DNA of 64,000 nt from Sphingopyxis sp. LC81 (GTDB lineage: Bacteria > Pseudomonadota > Alphaproteobacteria > Sphingomonadales > Sphingomonadaceae). The stretch spans positions 113,722 through 177,721 of the forward strand of contig NZ_JNFD01000009.1 of NCBI RefSeq assembly GCF_000756375.1, given 5' to 3'. A program made the translations under genes and the position numbers. The notes below the pieces were generated by a model. That model made no database searches. It saw nothing but the letters and a program-made list of their open reading frames with translations, and was not told the DNA's origin. Positions 8,454 through 18,833 of this stretch are shown here, piece by piece. Position 1 is the first letter of the stretch; every line of letters begins with the position of its first letter.

Positions 8454-10038
8454 ATTCCCACTCGATCGTGCCCGGCGGTTTCGACGTATAGTCGTACACC
8501 ACGCGGTTGATGCCCTGGACCTCGTTGATGATGCGCGTCGCGCAGCGGCTGAGGAAGCTCGCATCGAATGGATAGATGTCCGCCGTCATGCCGTCGGTCG
8601 AGGTTACGGCGCGCAGCGCGCAGACATGGTCGTAAGTGCGCCCATCGCCCATCACGCCGACCGTCTTGACGGGCAGCAGCACGGCGAACGCCTGCCAGAT
8701 CGCGTCATAAAGGCCCGCATTGCGGATCTCGTCGAGATAGACCGCGTCGGCTTTGCGCAGGATGTCGCAACGGTCCTTCGACACTTCGCCGGGGATGCGG
8801 ATCGCGAGGCCGGGGCCGGGGAAGGGATGGCGGCCGACGAAAATGTCGGGGAGGCCGAGTTCCTTGCCGAGCAGGCGGACCTCGTCCTTGAACAGTTCGC
8901 GCAAGGGTTCGACGAGCTTCATGTTCATGCGCTCGGGAAGGCCGCCGACATTGTGGTGGCTCTTGATCGTGACGCTCGGGCCGCCGGTGAACGAAACCGA
9001 TTCGATGACGTCGGGATAAAGCGTGCCCTGCGCGAGGAAATCGGCGCCGCCGATCTTCTTCGCTTCTTCCTCGAAGACGTTGATGAATTCGCCGCCGATG
9101 AACTTGCGCTTCTTTTCGGGGTCGGTGACCCCGGCGAGGCCTGCCATGAAGCGTTCCTCGGCGTCCACCACGACAAGCGGGATGTTGTAGTGGTCGCGGA
9201 ACAGGCGCTCGACCTGCTCGCGCTCGTTCATGCGCAGCAGGCCGTGGTCGACGAAGACGCAGGTGAGCTGCTCGCCGATCGCCTCGTGGATCAGCACCGC
9301 GGCGACCGCGCTGTCGACGCCGCCCGACAGGCCGCACAGCACGCGCTGGTCGCCGACCTGTGCGCGGATTTCGGCGATCTTGGTGGCGCGGAATTCGGCC
9401 ATCGTCCATTCGCCGCTGCAGCCGCAGACGTGGCGGACGAAGTTCGCGATCAGCTTGGCGCCGTCGGGCGTGTGGACGACCTCGGGGTGAAATTGCGTGC
9501 CATAATAGCGGCGCTCGTCGTCGGCGATCAGCGCGAAGGGGGCGCCGTCGCTGATCGCGACGATGCGGAAGCCCGGTGCGAATTTGGTGACGCGGTCGCC
9601 GTGGCTCATCCAAACCTGATGGCGCTCGCCGACTTCCCACAGGCCGTCGAACAACACGCAGGGCTCGGTGACGGTCAGGAAGGCGCGGCCGAATTCGCCG
9701 TCGCGTTCGCCATCGGCGCCGCCGGGTTCGACCTGTCCGCCAAGCTGCTGGCTCATCACCTGCTGACCGTAGCAGATACCGAGGATGGGAAGGCCGCTGT
9801 CGAAGATCGATTGCGGCGCGCGCGGGCTGCCCGCCGCGGGGACCGATGCGGGCGAGCCCGACAGGATCACGCCCTTCGGCTTCATTCGTTCGAGCGCGGC
9901 TTCGGCGGCGCTGAACGGGACGATCTCGCTATACACGCCGGCCTCGCGGACGCGGCGGGCGATGAGCTGGGTTACCTGGCTGCCGAAATCGACGATCAGG
10001 ATGGATTCGGGCGGAGTGGATGTGTCTGGAGTCGGCAT
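8452..10038 (-). CDS. guaA: GMP synthase (glutamine-hydrolysing)
   Basis: Converts XMP, ATP and glutamine to GMP in de novo purine synthesis; cytosolic homodimer. 528 residues, matching the family's usual 520-530. The N-terminal class I glutamine amidotransferase opens with [21 protein letters not shown] and has the nucleophile loop GICYGQQ. The ATP-pyrophosphatase domain has the P-loop [11 protein letters not shown]. The C-terminal dimerisation/XMP domain ends [11 protein letters not shown], the canonical GuaA terminus. ATG at 10038 is chosen because it places the amidotransferase start correctly; in-frame codons up to 10119 would add about 27 atypical residues. It is divergent from the downstream TonB receptor gene and shares no operon. 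Confidence 0.97.
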   Translation of the reverse strand: MPTPDTSTPPESILIVDFGSQVTQLIARRVREAGVYSEIVPFSAAEAALERMKPKGVILSGSPASVPAAGSPRAPQSIFDSGLPILGICYGQQVMSQQLGGQVEPGGADGERDGEFGRAFLTVTEPCVLFDGLWEVGERHQVWMSHGDRVTKFAPGFRIVAISDGAPFALIADDERRYYGTQFHPEVVHTPDGAKLIANFVRHVCGCSGEWTMAEFRATKIAEIRAQVGDQRVLCGLSGGVDSAVAAVLIHEAIGEQLTCVFVDHGLLRMNEREQVERLFRDHYNIPLVVVDAEERFMAGLAGVTDPEKKRKFIGGEFINVFEEEAKKIGGADFLAQGTLYPDVIESVSFTGGPSVTIKSHHNVGGLPERMNMKLVEPLRELFKDEVRLLGKELGLPDIFVGRHPFPGPGLAIRIPGEVSKDRCDILRKADAVYLDEIRNAGLYDAIWQAFAVLLPVKTVGVMGDGRTYDHVCALRAVTSTDGMTADIYPFDASFLSRCATRIINEVQGINRVVYDYTSKPPGTIEWE

Positions 10039-10233
10039 GGGTGGCCGATAAGGGCGAAGGCCCATGCTGTCCAGCGGTCGATATGGACCATCCGTCGAAG
10101 CCGCATGGCCCCGACACATTGTTGCGACAATTGCGACATAAATGAACGCCGAACAAAGAACGGCGTCAGCGGGCGTTAAGCGCTGTCAGCCCAAGAAAAA
10201 ACGAAGACAGAAAAGAAACAAAGGCTCTCCCCC

Positions 10234-12696
10234 ATGAATAACATCCGCCTGACCATTTCCGCACGCGCCGCCCTGCTCGCCGCAGGCGCCTCGTTCGCGC
10301 TGCCCGCGATGGCGGAGGCGCCGATCGGCCCGCCTGCCGCCGCCGCGATTGCCGAGCAGCCGGCCGAGGCCGCGCCCGCCGCGCCCGAAACGGTCGAGGA
10401 TGCCTATGACGATTACAGCGAGGACGAGATCGTCGTCACCGCGCCGCGCCTCGCGGGGCAACTCGACACCGACATCAAGGCCGAGACCGAACTCGATGAA
10501 GCGGCGATCGCGAGCTATGGCGTGTCGAACGTCTCCGAACTGCTCGACGCGCTCGCGCCGCAGACGCGCTCGGGCCGCGGTCGCGGCAGCGGGCGGCCGA
10601 TCATCCTTATCAACGGCCGCCGCATCGGCGGTTTCGGCGAAGTGCGCAACCTGCCCCCCGAAGCGATCGCGAAGGTCGAAGTGTTCCCTGAGGAAGTCGC
10701 GCTGCAATATGGCTATTCGGCCGACGAGCGCGTCGTCAACATGGTGCTCAAGCCCAATTTTCGCCAGATTGCGGTCGAGGGCGAAGGCGGCATCCCGACG
10801 CAGGGCGGCCGTTTCCAGAGCGAGATCCAGCCGAGCTTCCTCGCGATCGGCGAAAATGGCCGCCTCAATGTCAACGCCGGCTGGGAACATAAGTCGATGC
10901 TGCTCGAAAGCGAGCGGGATCTCGATTATGACGATCCGGCGCAAGCCGCGGAGGCCCCCGCGCGCAGCCTGCTCGGTGCGTCGGACGAATATTCGATCGA
11001 CGCGACGATCCAGCGCAGTCTCAACAAGACGACCGACGCGTCGGTCAATGTGCGGTTCGACCAGACCGATAGCCTGTCGCTGCTCGGCCCCGGCGTCGGC
11101 GGCATCGACGACCCGCTCGAACGCGATAGCCGCGCACGCAACCTCACCACCACCGCCAGCGTCAACGGCATGCTCGGCGACTGGCGCTGGTCGCTGTCGA
11201 GCAATTATGCCGACGCCGATCAACTGACCTTTACCGACCGCATCAGCGGAACCCGCGATCGGTTCGAAAGCAGCCAGCAGACGTTCGGCGGCAACGCCAA
11301 TCTGTCGGGCACGGTGACCGACGGCTGGGCGGGGCCGATCCGCCTGTCGATGACGGGCAGCTATTCGGGGCTGCGGTTCGACAGCCGCTCGGACAATGCG
11401 GGTGGCATCACGACGACCGACCTCGCGCGCGACCTGCCGGGCGTGTTCGGCTCGCTGACCGTGCCGCTGCTCGATCCCGAATATGAGGTCGGCAATATCG
11501 GCCGCGTCTCGCTGACGCTGAGCGGGCAGGTTCAGAATCCGAGCGACTTCGACGCGCTCAAGAGCTGGGGCGCGAACGTCAACTGGGGCGTCACCGACAA
11601 TCTCTCGCTGATCGCTAGCTTCAACCAGGACGAGGCCGCGCCCGGCATCCAGCAACTCGGCGCCGCGCCGCTGGTGACCCCCGCGGTCACCTATTACGAC
11701 TTTGCGACCGGCCAGACGGTGCAGATCACGACGACGACGGGCGGCAATCCGTTCCTGCTCGCCGAACAGCGCCGCGATTTGAAGCTCGGGCTCAACTGGT
11801 CGCCGCCGATGCTCGAAGGGCTGAACGTCTCCGTCAATTACAACAGCAACAAAAGCTATGACACCACGAACAGCTTTCCGTTGCTGACGCCCGAGATCGA
11901 AGCGGCTTTCCCAGACCGCGTGACGCGCGACGCGAACGGCGTTTTGCTCGCGCTCGATCAGCGCCCGGTCAATTTCGACCGGTCCGAAAATTCGCAAATC
12001 CGCTGGGGACTCAATTTCGGCAAGAGCTTTGGCCAGCAGCAACAGCGCGGTCCCGGTGCGGGCGGCCCTGGTGGCGCACGTCCCGAAGGTGCGGGCGCTC
12101 GCGAGGGCGGCGGATCCGGCGCCGGAGAGGGGCGTCGGCGTGGCGGCGGGGGCGGCGGTGGCCCGCGGATGGGCATGCGCGGTCCGGGCGGCCCCGGCGG
12201 CATGTTCGGCGGGCCGCAGGGCGGGCGCTGGCAGGTTTCGCTCTACCACACGATCAAGCTGACCGACAAAGTGCTGATCCGTCCGGGCGTGCCCGAACTC
12301 GACCTTTTAAACGGGTCGGCAACAGGCAGCGGCGGCGGCAGCAACCGCCATCTGTTCGAGCTCGACGGCGGCTTGTTCAACAAGGGGCTCGGCGTGCGGC
12401 TCAGCGCCAAATATGACAGCGGCAGCACGGTCACCGGCGGCACCGCGGGCGACCTGAAATTCGGCGACCTCGCGACCTTCAATCTGCGCTTTTTTGTCGA
12501 CCTGAACCAGAAGGCGAAGCTGACCGAAAAGCTGCCCTTCCTCAAGGGATCGCGCCTGCGTCTTGCCGTCGACAATATCTTCGATGCGCAGCGCAAGATC
12601 ACCGACGCGAACGGCCGCGTGCCGCTCAATTACCAGCCGGGCTATATCGACCCCTTGGGCCGCTATATCGAGCTGGAGTGGCGCAAGACCTTCTAG
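10234..12696 (+). CDS. TonB-dependent receptor-like protein with Gly/Arg-rich insert
   Basis: 820-residue outer-membrane protein. The signal peptide covers about residues 1-28 (ends ALPAMAEA). A TonB-box-like EDEIVVTAPR is followed by a short plug domain (GSGRPIILINGRRIGGFGEV; EAIAKVEVFPEEVALQYGYS) and a barrel ending in Phe (YIELEWRKTF), as outer-membrane proteins do. Around residues 600-665 an insert of Gln, Gly, Pro and Arg interrupts barrel-like sequence, with runs such as GGGGGGG. Such low-complexity loops suggest a surface-exposed extension or a disordered linker. No metabolic neighbour identifies the ligand. The stop codon overlaps the converging glycosyltransferase stop within CTAG. 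The 195-bp upstream region is shared with guaA. Confidence 0.85.
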   Translation: MNNIRLTISARAALLAAGASFALPAMAEAPIGPPAAAAIAEQPAEAAPAAPETVEDAYDDYSEDEIVVTAPRLAGQLDTDIKAETELDEAAIASYGVSNVSELLDALAPQTRSGRGRGSGRPIILINGRRIGGFGEVRNLPPEAIAKVEVFPEEVALQYGYSADERVVNMVLKPNFRQIAVEGEGGIPTQGGRFQSEIQPSFLAIGENGRLNVNAGWEHKSMLLESERDLDYDDPAQAAEAPARSLLGASDEYSIDATIQRSLNKTTDASVNVRFDQTDSLSLLGPGVGGIDDPLERDSRARNLTTTASVNGMLGDWRWSLSSNYADADQLTFTDRISGTRDRFESSQQTFGGNANLSGTVTDGWAGPIRLSMTGSYSGLRFDSRSDNAGGITTTDLARDLPGVFGSLTVPLLDPEYEVGNIGRVSLTLSGQVQNPSDFDALKSWGANVNWGVTDNLSLIASFNQDEAAPGIQQLGAAPLVTPAVTYYDFATGQTVQITTTTGGNPFLLAEQRRDLKLGLNWSPPMLEGLNVSVNYNSNKSYDTTNSFPLLTPEIEAAFPDRVTRDANGVLLALDQRPVNFDRSENSQIRWGLNFGKSFGQQQQRGPGAGGPGGARPEGAGAREGGGSGAGEGRRRGGGGGGGPRMGMRGPGGPGGMFGGPQGGRWQVSLYHTIKLTDKVLIRPGVPELDLLNGSATGSGGGSNRHLFELDGGLFNKGLGVRLSAKYDSGSTVTGGTAGDLKFGDLATFNLRFFVDLNQKAKLTEKLPFLKGSRLRLAVDNIFDAQRKITDANGRVPLNYQPGYIDPLGRYIELEWRKTF

Positions 12697-13742
12697 GCCG
12701 CGACCCGCGCGCCGGCGATGGCGTCGCGCGGCGGCTCCGAGGGCACGAAGGTCAGCGCCTTCGCGAACTGCGCGGTGCAGCTTGCCCAGCTGTACCGCGC
12801 GCCGAGCGCTTCGGCGTCGGCGCGGTCGCACGCGAGCGCGATGTCGATCGCGCGGCCCAGATCCTCGTCGAGCGCGCCGGCGCGCCCCGTCACGATGTCG
12901 CCGGGGCCCGGCACCGGATAGGCGGCCACCGGCGTTCCGCAGCTCATGGCCTCGATGATGACGAGCCCGAAAGTGTCGGTGCGGCTGGGAAAGACGAAGA
13001 CGTCCGCGCCCGAATAGGCCGAGGCCAGCGCCTCGCCGCCCAGCTTGCCGAGGAACAGGGCTTCCGGATGCAACGCCTTCAGCTCGGCGAGCGCGGGGCC
13101 TTCGCCGACGATGACTTTCGTACCCGGCCGGTCGGTCGCGAGGAAGGCACCGATATTCTTCTCGACCGCCACGCGGCCGACATAAAGCTGGATCGGACGC
13201 GCGAGGTCCGCATAGGCGGGATGCGGTGCGCGATCGGGACGGAACAGCTCGTGATCGACCCCGCGCTCCCACATCATCGTCTGCGTGAGGCCCTGCTCGG
13301 CGAGTTCGCGCGCCAGGCTGCGCGTCGCGACCATGATGTGCCGCGCCGGACGGTGGAACCAGCGGATGAAGCGCCACACAAAGGCGGGTGAGACGGGCAA
13401 CCGCGCCGCGACATATTCGGGAAAGCGCGTGTGATAGGCGGTGGTGAAGGGGAATTTGTTGCGGATGCACCAGCGCCGTGCCGCCATGCCGAGCGGACCT
13501 TCGGTCGAGATATGGATCGCCTGCGGGCCAAAGGTTCGGATGTGCCGCCCCACCTTGCGCCAGCCGGCAAAGGCAAGGCGAATTTCGGGATAAGAGGGGC
13601 AGGGGAGCGAGCGGAACAGGTCGGGCGAAACGACCCCGACCTCATGCCCCGCCCTGCGCAGTTCGCCGATCGTCGCCTGCAGCGTGCGGACGACGCCGTT
13701 GACCTGCGGCTCCCACGCGTCGGTGACGATCAGGATCCTCAT
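12693..13742 (-). CDS. Glycosyltransferase family 4-like
   Basis: GT-B fold retaining glycosyltransferase of 349 residues. It opens MRILIVTDAWEPQVNGVVRTL, as in mannosyl/glucosyl transferases that modify diacylglycerol or phosphatidylinositol-type lipids. The C-terminal nucleotide-sugar region has IVGEGPALAELKALHPEA, SAYSGADVFVFPSRTDTFGLVIIEAMSCG and PVAAYPVPGPGDIV, including the family's EX7E-like acidic pair. Its ATG overlaps the stop of the metallophosphoesterase gene (ATGA), so the two are co-translated. The pair is probably devoted to a membrane glycolipid. The exact sugar and acceptor are unknown. Confidence 0.88.
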   Translation of the reverse strand: MRILIVTDAWEPQVNGVVRTLQATIGELRRAGHEVGVVSPDLFRSLPCPSYPEIRLAFAGWRKVGRHIRTFGPQAIHISTEGPLGMAARRWCIRNKFPFTTAYHTRFPEYVAARLPVSPAFVWRFIRWFHRPARHIMVATRSLARELAEQGLTQTMMWERGVDHELFRPDRAPHPAYADLARPIQLYVGRVAVEKNIGAFLATDRPGTKVIVGEGPALAELKALHPEALFLGKLGGEALASAYSGADVFVFPSRTDTFGLVIIEAMSCGTPVAAYPVPGPGDIVTGRAGALDEDLGRAIDIALACDRADAEALGARYSWASCTAQFAKALTFVPSEPPRDAIAGARVAA

Positions 13743-14620
13743 GCAGCACGCGCCGGAGCGGGCAGTTTCAGCGGCGTCGGCGCGGTACGGCTCGCGACCT
13801 CTTCGGCCCAGTGCAGGATTTCCATCGTGCCGTCATGATGTTCGACCAGCGCGGTGCAGCCTTCGACCCAGTCGCCGTCGTTATAATATTCGGTGCCCTC
13901 GATCTCGCGCATCTCGGCGCTGTGGATATGCCCGCACACGACGCCATCGACCCCGCGCGAGCGCGCGGCGTGCGCGACGACTTCCTCGTAACGTCCGATG
14001 AACTGGACGGCGTTCTTGACCTTGTGCTTGGCGACCATCGACAGCGACCAATAGGGCAGGCCGAACGCGCTGCGGATGCGGTTCACGACCACATTGCACT
14101 TCATCAGCGCGGTGTAGGCGGCGTCGCCGACGAACGCGAGCCAGCGGTGCGCCAGCATCACCGCGTCGAATTCGTCGCCATGGACGACGAGCAATTTGCG
14201 GCCGTCGGCGGTTTCATGGATCGCCTCGCGGCGAATCTCGACCCCGCCGAAATCGAAGCCGTCGAACGGCTTGCACATCTCGTCATGGTTGCCGGGAACA
14301 TAGACGACGCGCGTGCCGCGCTTCGCGCGCTTGAGCACGCGCCAGACGACGTCATTATGTTCGGGCGGCCAGAAATGCCGCTTTTTGAGCCGCCAGCCGT
14401 CGATGATGTCGCCGACGAGGTACAGCGTCTCGCAATCGACATGGTCGAAAAAGTCGATCAGCATCGCGGCGTTGCAGCCGCGCGTGCCGAGGTGAATGTC
14501 GCTGACCCACACCGTGCGATAGCTCCGCCGCTCGCCGATCAGCCGTTCGGGCACATGTGGATCGGTGGTGAAGGGGTCGGGAAAGCGGGCGGGGATCGGC
14601 AGGGTCGAAATCGATGCCAT
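13739..14620 (-). CDS. UDP-2,3-diacylglucosamine diphosphatase-like metallophosphoesterase
   Basis: Calcineurin-like phosphoesterase of 293 residues, related to LpxH. The metal-binding blocks are in order: SDIHLGTRG, GDIIDGW, GNHDE, HGDEFD and GHIHSAEM. ATG at 14620 has GGAG six bases upstream; ATG at 14653 is also in frame but lacks such a site. LpxH hydrolyses UDP-diacylglucosamine to lipid X in lipid A synthesis, but alphaproteobacteria generally use LpxI for that. Together with the coupled glycosyltransferase, this points to a different phospho- or nucleotide-lipid substrate. A small hairpin (GCAGCC/GGCTGC) sits in the leader at 14634-14648. Confidence 0.85.
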   Translation of the reverse strand: MASISTLPIPARFPDPFTTDPHVPERLIGERRSYRTVWVSDIHLGTRGCNAAMLIDFFDHVDCETLYLVGDIIDGWRLKKRHFWPPEHNDVVWRVLKRAKRGTRVVYVPGNHDEMCKPFDGFDFGGVEIRREAIHETADGRKLLVVHGDEFDAVMLAHRWLAFVGDAAYTALMKCNVVVNRIRSAFGLPYWSLSMVAKHKVKNAVQFIGRYEEVVAHAARSRGVDGVVCGHIHSAEMREIEGTEYYNDGDWVEGCTALVEHHDGTMEILHWAEEVASRTAPTPLKLPAPARAA

Positions 14621-14771
14621 GTCACACTCCGTAAGCAGCCTCTGGCTGCCCACGGCCTAGACAGGAGTTTTGTTACACCCTGCGATTCAAAGTCGCGACA
14701 ATTCAGGGACGGTTCGGCGTCACTTGTGTGACGTTGCCTATTTGACACATATCCGGTTAACCATGATCCAA

Positions 14772-16205
<1,434 letters not shown>

Positions 16206-16415
16206 TCAGCTTCTCCAAAACACACCAACGCTGTCATCCCCGCGAAAGCGGGGACCCAGGGGCGGCAAGCGATGAACGCCATAGCGTCTCGTAAAATCCC
16301 CGCCTTGGCCGTTGCGATGTTGCCAGAAACGCTGGGCCAAATCTTCGGTCACGCCGGTATAAAGTGTGCCGTTCCGTCCGCTCGCAAGAATGTAAACATG
16401 ATAGGTCTGGTCCAT
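16206..16415 (-). pseudogene. Truncated GIY-YIG endonuclease-like gene
   Basis: The first about 50 residues match a small UvrC/GIY-YIG nuclease of the UPF0213/YhbQ-type group: YHVYILASGRNGTLYTGVT supplies the GIY-YIG signature and LAQRFWQHRNG the following helix with Arg. After FTRRYGVHRL the frame runs into the inverted repeat and reads repeat-derived sequence (PPLGPRFRGDD), so the C-terminal half with the catalytic Glu is missing. Intact relatives are about 90-95 residues. The fragment lies wholly inside the 219-bp element at 16232-16450 apart from its repeat-encoded tail. It is probably non-functional. Confidence 0.75.
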
Positions 16416-16450
16416 TTCGCTCCTGGGTCCCCGCTTTCGCGGGGATGACA
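16232..16450. mobile_element. 219-bp inverted-repeat element with GIY-YIG fragment
   Basis: The two ends, 16232-16260 and 16422-16450, are exact 29-base inverted repeats. Each contains the inner palindrome CCCCGC-GAAA-GCGGGG. The interior is the truncated GIY-YIG gene on the minus strand. It sits between an acetolactate-synthase-like gene and an aldehyde dehydrogenase gene without disrupting either. It has the size and structure of a non-autonomous MITE or a REP-type doublet. No target-site duplication was convincing. Confidence 0.75.
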
Positions 16451-16472
16451 AGAAACAACCGGCGGCGGGATC

Positions 16473-18119
16473 TCAAAGCTCCTTCGACAACCTTTTGATG
16501 TCGTTGTTCAAAATCTGGTCATTCTCCGAATAATCGACCGGACAATCGATCAAATGCACCCCCGGCGTATCGCGCGTATGCGCGAGCAGTTCCTTCAAAT
16601 GCGCCGCGCTCTCAACCCGGTGCCCATGCGCGCCATAGCTTTCGGCATATTTGACGAAATCGGGGTTGCCATAGGTCAGCCCCCAATCCTTGAAGCCCAT
16701 ATTCGCCTGTTTCCAGCGGATCATGCCATAGCTGTTGTCGTTCAAAATCAGCACGGTGATGTTGAGCCCGAGGCGCACCGCGGTCTCCATCTCCTGGCTG
16801 TTCATCATGAAGCCGCCGTCGCCGCAGATCGCCATGACCTTGCGCCCCGGATAGACCATCGCCGACATCATCGCGCTCGGCAGACCCGCGCCCATTGTGG
16901 CGAGCGCATTGTCGAGCAGCACGGTATTCGGCTTGCACGCGGTATAGCCGCGCGCGAACCAGATCTTGTACACGCCATTGTCGAGGCAGATGATCCCGTC
17001 GTCGGGCATCGCGTCGCGGATCGACTGCACCAGATGCGGCGGAAAGATCGGGAAGCGCTCGTCCTTCGCCAGCGGCGTCGTATGGTCGACCTCGGCCTTG
17101 CGATAGGCGAGCAGATGGTCGAATTTCCACCCGCCGTTGGGGACGATGTCCTCCTTCATCTGCCACACCGCATTGGCGATATCGCCGATCACCTCGATGT
17201 TCGGGAAATAGACCGGATCGACCTCGGCGGTCTTGCTCGACACATGGATCACCGTCGGGCCGCCGCGCTGCATGAAGAAGGGCGGCTTTTCGATCACGTC
17301 ATGGCCGAGGTTGACGATACAGTCCGATGCCTCAACCGCGCGGTGGACGAAATCGCCCGATGACAGCGCGGCGCAGCCCAGAAATTTCGGATGCCGCTCG
17401 TCGATCACGCCCTTGCCTAGCTGCGTCGTCAGGAAGGGGATCCCGGTCTTTTCGATAAACTGCAGCAGCATGCGCCCGGTCATCGTCCGGTTCGCGCCAG
17501 CGCCGATGACAAGCACGGGCGAGGTCGCCTTTTCGAGCGCCTTCACCGCCTCGCGGATCGACTTCACGTCCGCGTTGGGCCGGCGCGAATGGCTGCGCTT
17601 CAGCGGCAGGCTGTCGGTATGCTCGTCGGCAATATCCTCGGGCAGTTCGATATGCACCGCACCGGGCTTTTCCTCTTCGGCGAGGCGGAAGGCTTCGCGC
17701 ACGCGGCTCGGGATATTGTCCGACGAGGCCATCTGGTGCGTATATTTGGTGATCGGCCCCATCATCGCGACGACGTCGAGGATCTGGAAGCGGCCCTGCT
17801 TCGATTTCTTGATCGGCTTTTGCCCGGTGATCATCATCATCGGCATCCCGCCCAATTGCGCATAGGCAGCGGCGGTGACGAAGTTCGTCGCGCCCGGCCC
17901 CAATGTCGCGAGACAGACGCCGGTCTTGCCCGTGTGGCGCCCGTAAGTCGCGGCCATGAAGCCCGCGCCCTGTTCGTGCCGCGTCAGGATCAGCTTGATC
18001 TTCTTCGAGCGCGACAGGCTGTCGAGGAAATCGAGATTCTCTTCGCCCGGAACGCCGAAAATATATTCGACGCCTTCTTCTTCCAGGCATTCGATGAACA
18101 GGTCGGATGCTTTTTTCAT
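16473..18119 (-). CDS. Acetolactate synthase-like thiamine-diphosphate enzyme
   Basis: 548-residue ThDP-dependent enzyme of the acetolactate synthase / acetohydroxyacid synthase large-subunit family. The N-terminal pyrimidine-binding domain has GVPGEENLDF and the catalytic Glu49 in TRHEQGAGFMA. The central domain is the FAD/nucleotide-type domain. The C-terminal ThDP motif is GDGGFMMNSQEME...LNDNSYG. No regulatory subunit gene lies beside it. That, and the aldehyde dehydrogenase downstream on the same strand, argues for a catabolic or acetoin-type role rather than branched-chain amino acid synthesis. The reaction could also be another 2-keto-acid carboligation or decarboxylation. Confidence 0.9.
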   Translation of the reverse strand: MKKASDLFIECLEEEGVEYIFGVPGEENLDFLDSLSRSKKIKLILTRHEQGAGFMAATYGRHTGKTGVCLATLGPGATNFVTAAAYAQLGGMPMMMITGQKPIKKSKQGRFQILDVVAMMGPITKYTHQMASSDNIPSRVREAFRLAEEEKPGAVHIELPEDIADEHTDSLPLKRSHSRRPNADVKSIREAVKALEKATSPVLVIGAGANRTMTGRMLLQFIEKTGIPFLTTQLGKGVIDERHPKFLGCAALSSGDFVHRAVEASDCIVNLGHDVIEKPPFFMQRGGPTVIHVSSKTAEVDPVYFPNIEVIGDIANAVWQMKEDIVPNGGWKFDHLLAYRKAEVDHTTPLAKDERFPIFPPHLVQSIRDAMPDDGIICLDNGVYKIWFARGYTACKPNTVLLDNALATMGAGLPSAMMSAMVYPGRKVMAICGDGGFMMNSQEMETAVRLGLNITVLILNDNSYGMIRWKQANMGFKDWGLTYGNPDFVKYAESYGAHGHRVESAAHLKELLAHTRDTPGVHLIDCPVDYSENDQILNNDIKRLSKEL

Positions 18120-18311
18120 GTGTCAGTCGCCCCCTCAGCCACGCATCAAGACGATGCGGCCCCAAGTCATGCCGGCGACCCCTCAGCACATATGTTGATA
18201 CAGTGGCTCTCGTCGTCAGGCCGCGAGTCCCTGCTGCACCGGGAAGCAGTTGTAACGAGGGCAAAAGCCGTTGTCACCCTGCGCGCGGCTCGCGTTTCAC
18301 GCTGTGTCCGA

Positions 18312-18833
18312 TCAGCGCCGATCGACCCATATGTCGCGGTCGAGGCGCGCCGAAGCCGCCGAACCGGCGGGGATTTCGGCGCTGCGGCCGGTGGAAAGAA
18401 AGGGCAGGAGCAGAAAAGCGGCGGCGGTCGCTGCGTCGTCGCCGCCATCCTTCTCGCCGCGCGCCTCCAGCGTGCCGCTGACCCGGAGCGGGCCGCCGGG
18501 CAATTCGGCGTAGAGCAGCTGCACGTCGAGCTTGCCCGACCGCCCGAACGCCCCGCGCTTTTCGGCGCGCGTCAACTGGGCGACGACGACGGTGTCGGCG
18601 GGTATCGCGATCACCCCGTCGACGATCACGGGGACCGCGACTTTCAGGTAGAGAAGGTCGCCCTTTTCATTCTTCTTGGTCGAAACGGCATCGCGGGTGA
18701 CGAGGTCGATCAGCGTGCCCGACGGCACCAGCAGGCGCGCCGGTACGGCCGCGGCGGTCGCGGGGGCTTCTGCTGCGGCAGGACACGCCAGTGCCAGTCC
18801 GATCGCGATCAGCAGGGCGCGGGCCGTTGTCAC
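18312..18833 (-). CDS. Secreted protein, paralogue of its upstream neighbour
   Basis: 173 residues with an N-terminal signal peptide (about residues 1-21, ending CPAAAEA). The mature part has a pattern also found in the upstream gene: GTLIDLVTRDAVSTKK, VDGVIAIPADTVVVAQL, and GRSGKLDVQLLYAEL followed by PLRVSGTL. The pattern recalls the beta-rich repeats of TrbI/VirB10-type C-terminal domains, but that is only a resemblance. Its ATG overlaps the stop of the upstream paralogue. It probably acts in the periplasm or envelope; the function is not recognised. Confidence 0.7.
   Translation of the reverse strand: MTTARALLIAIGLALACPAAAEAPATAAAVPARLLVPSGTLIDLVTRDAVSTKKNEKGDLLYLKVAVPVIVDGVIAIPADTVVVAQLTRAEKRGAFGRSGKLDVQLLYAELPGGPLRVSGTLEARGEKDGGDDAATAAAFLLLPFLSTGRSAEIPAGSAASARLDRDIWVDRR

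Noticed and set aside
10186..12249. 687-codon minus-strand frame opposite the receptor gene
   Set aside because: High-GC antisense shadow; the plus strand has signal peptide, plug and barrel sequence.
18120..18311. Possible short gene between the ThDP enzyme and the secreted paralogues
   Set aside because: Frames are short and without ribosome-binding site or recognisable sequence.
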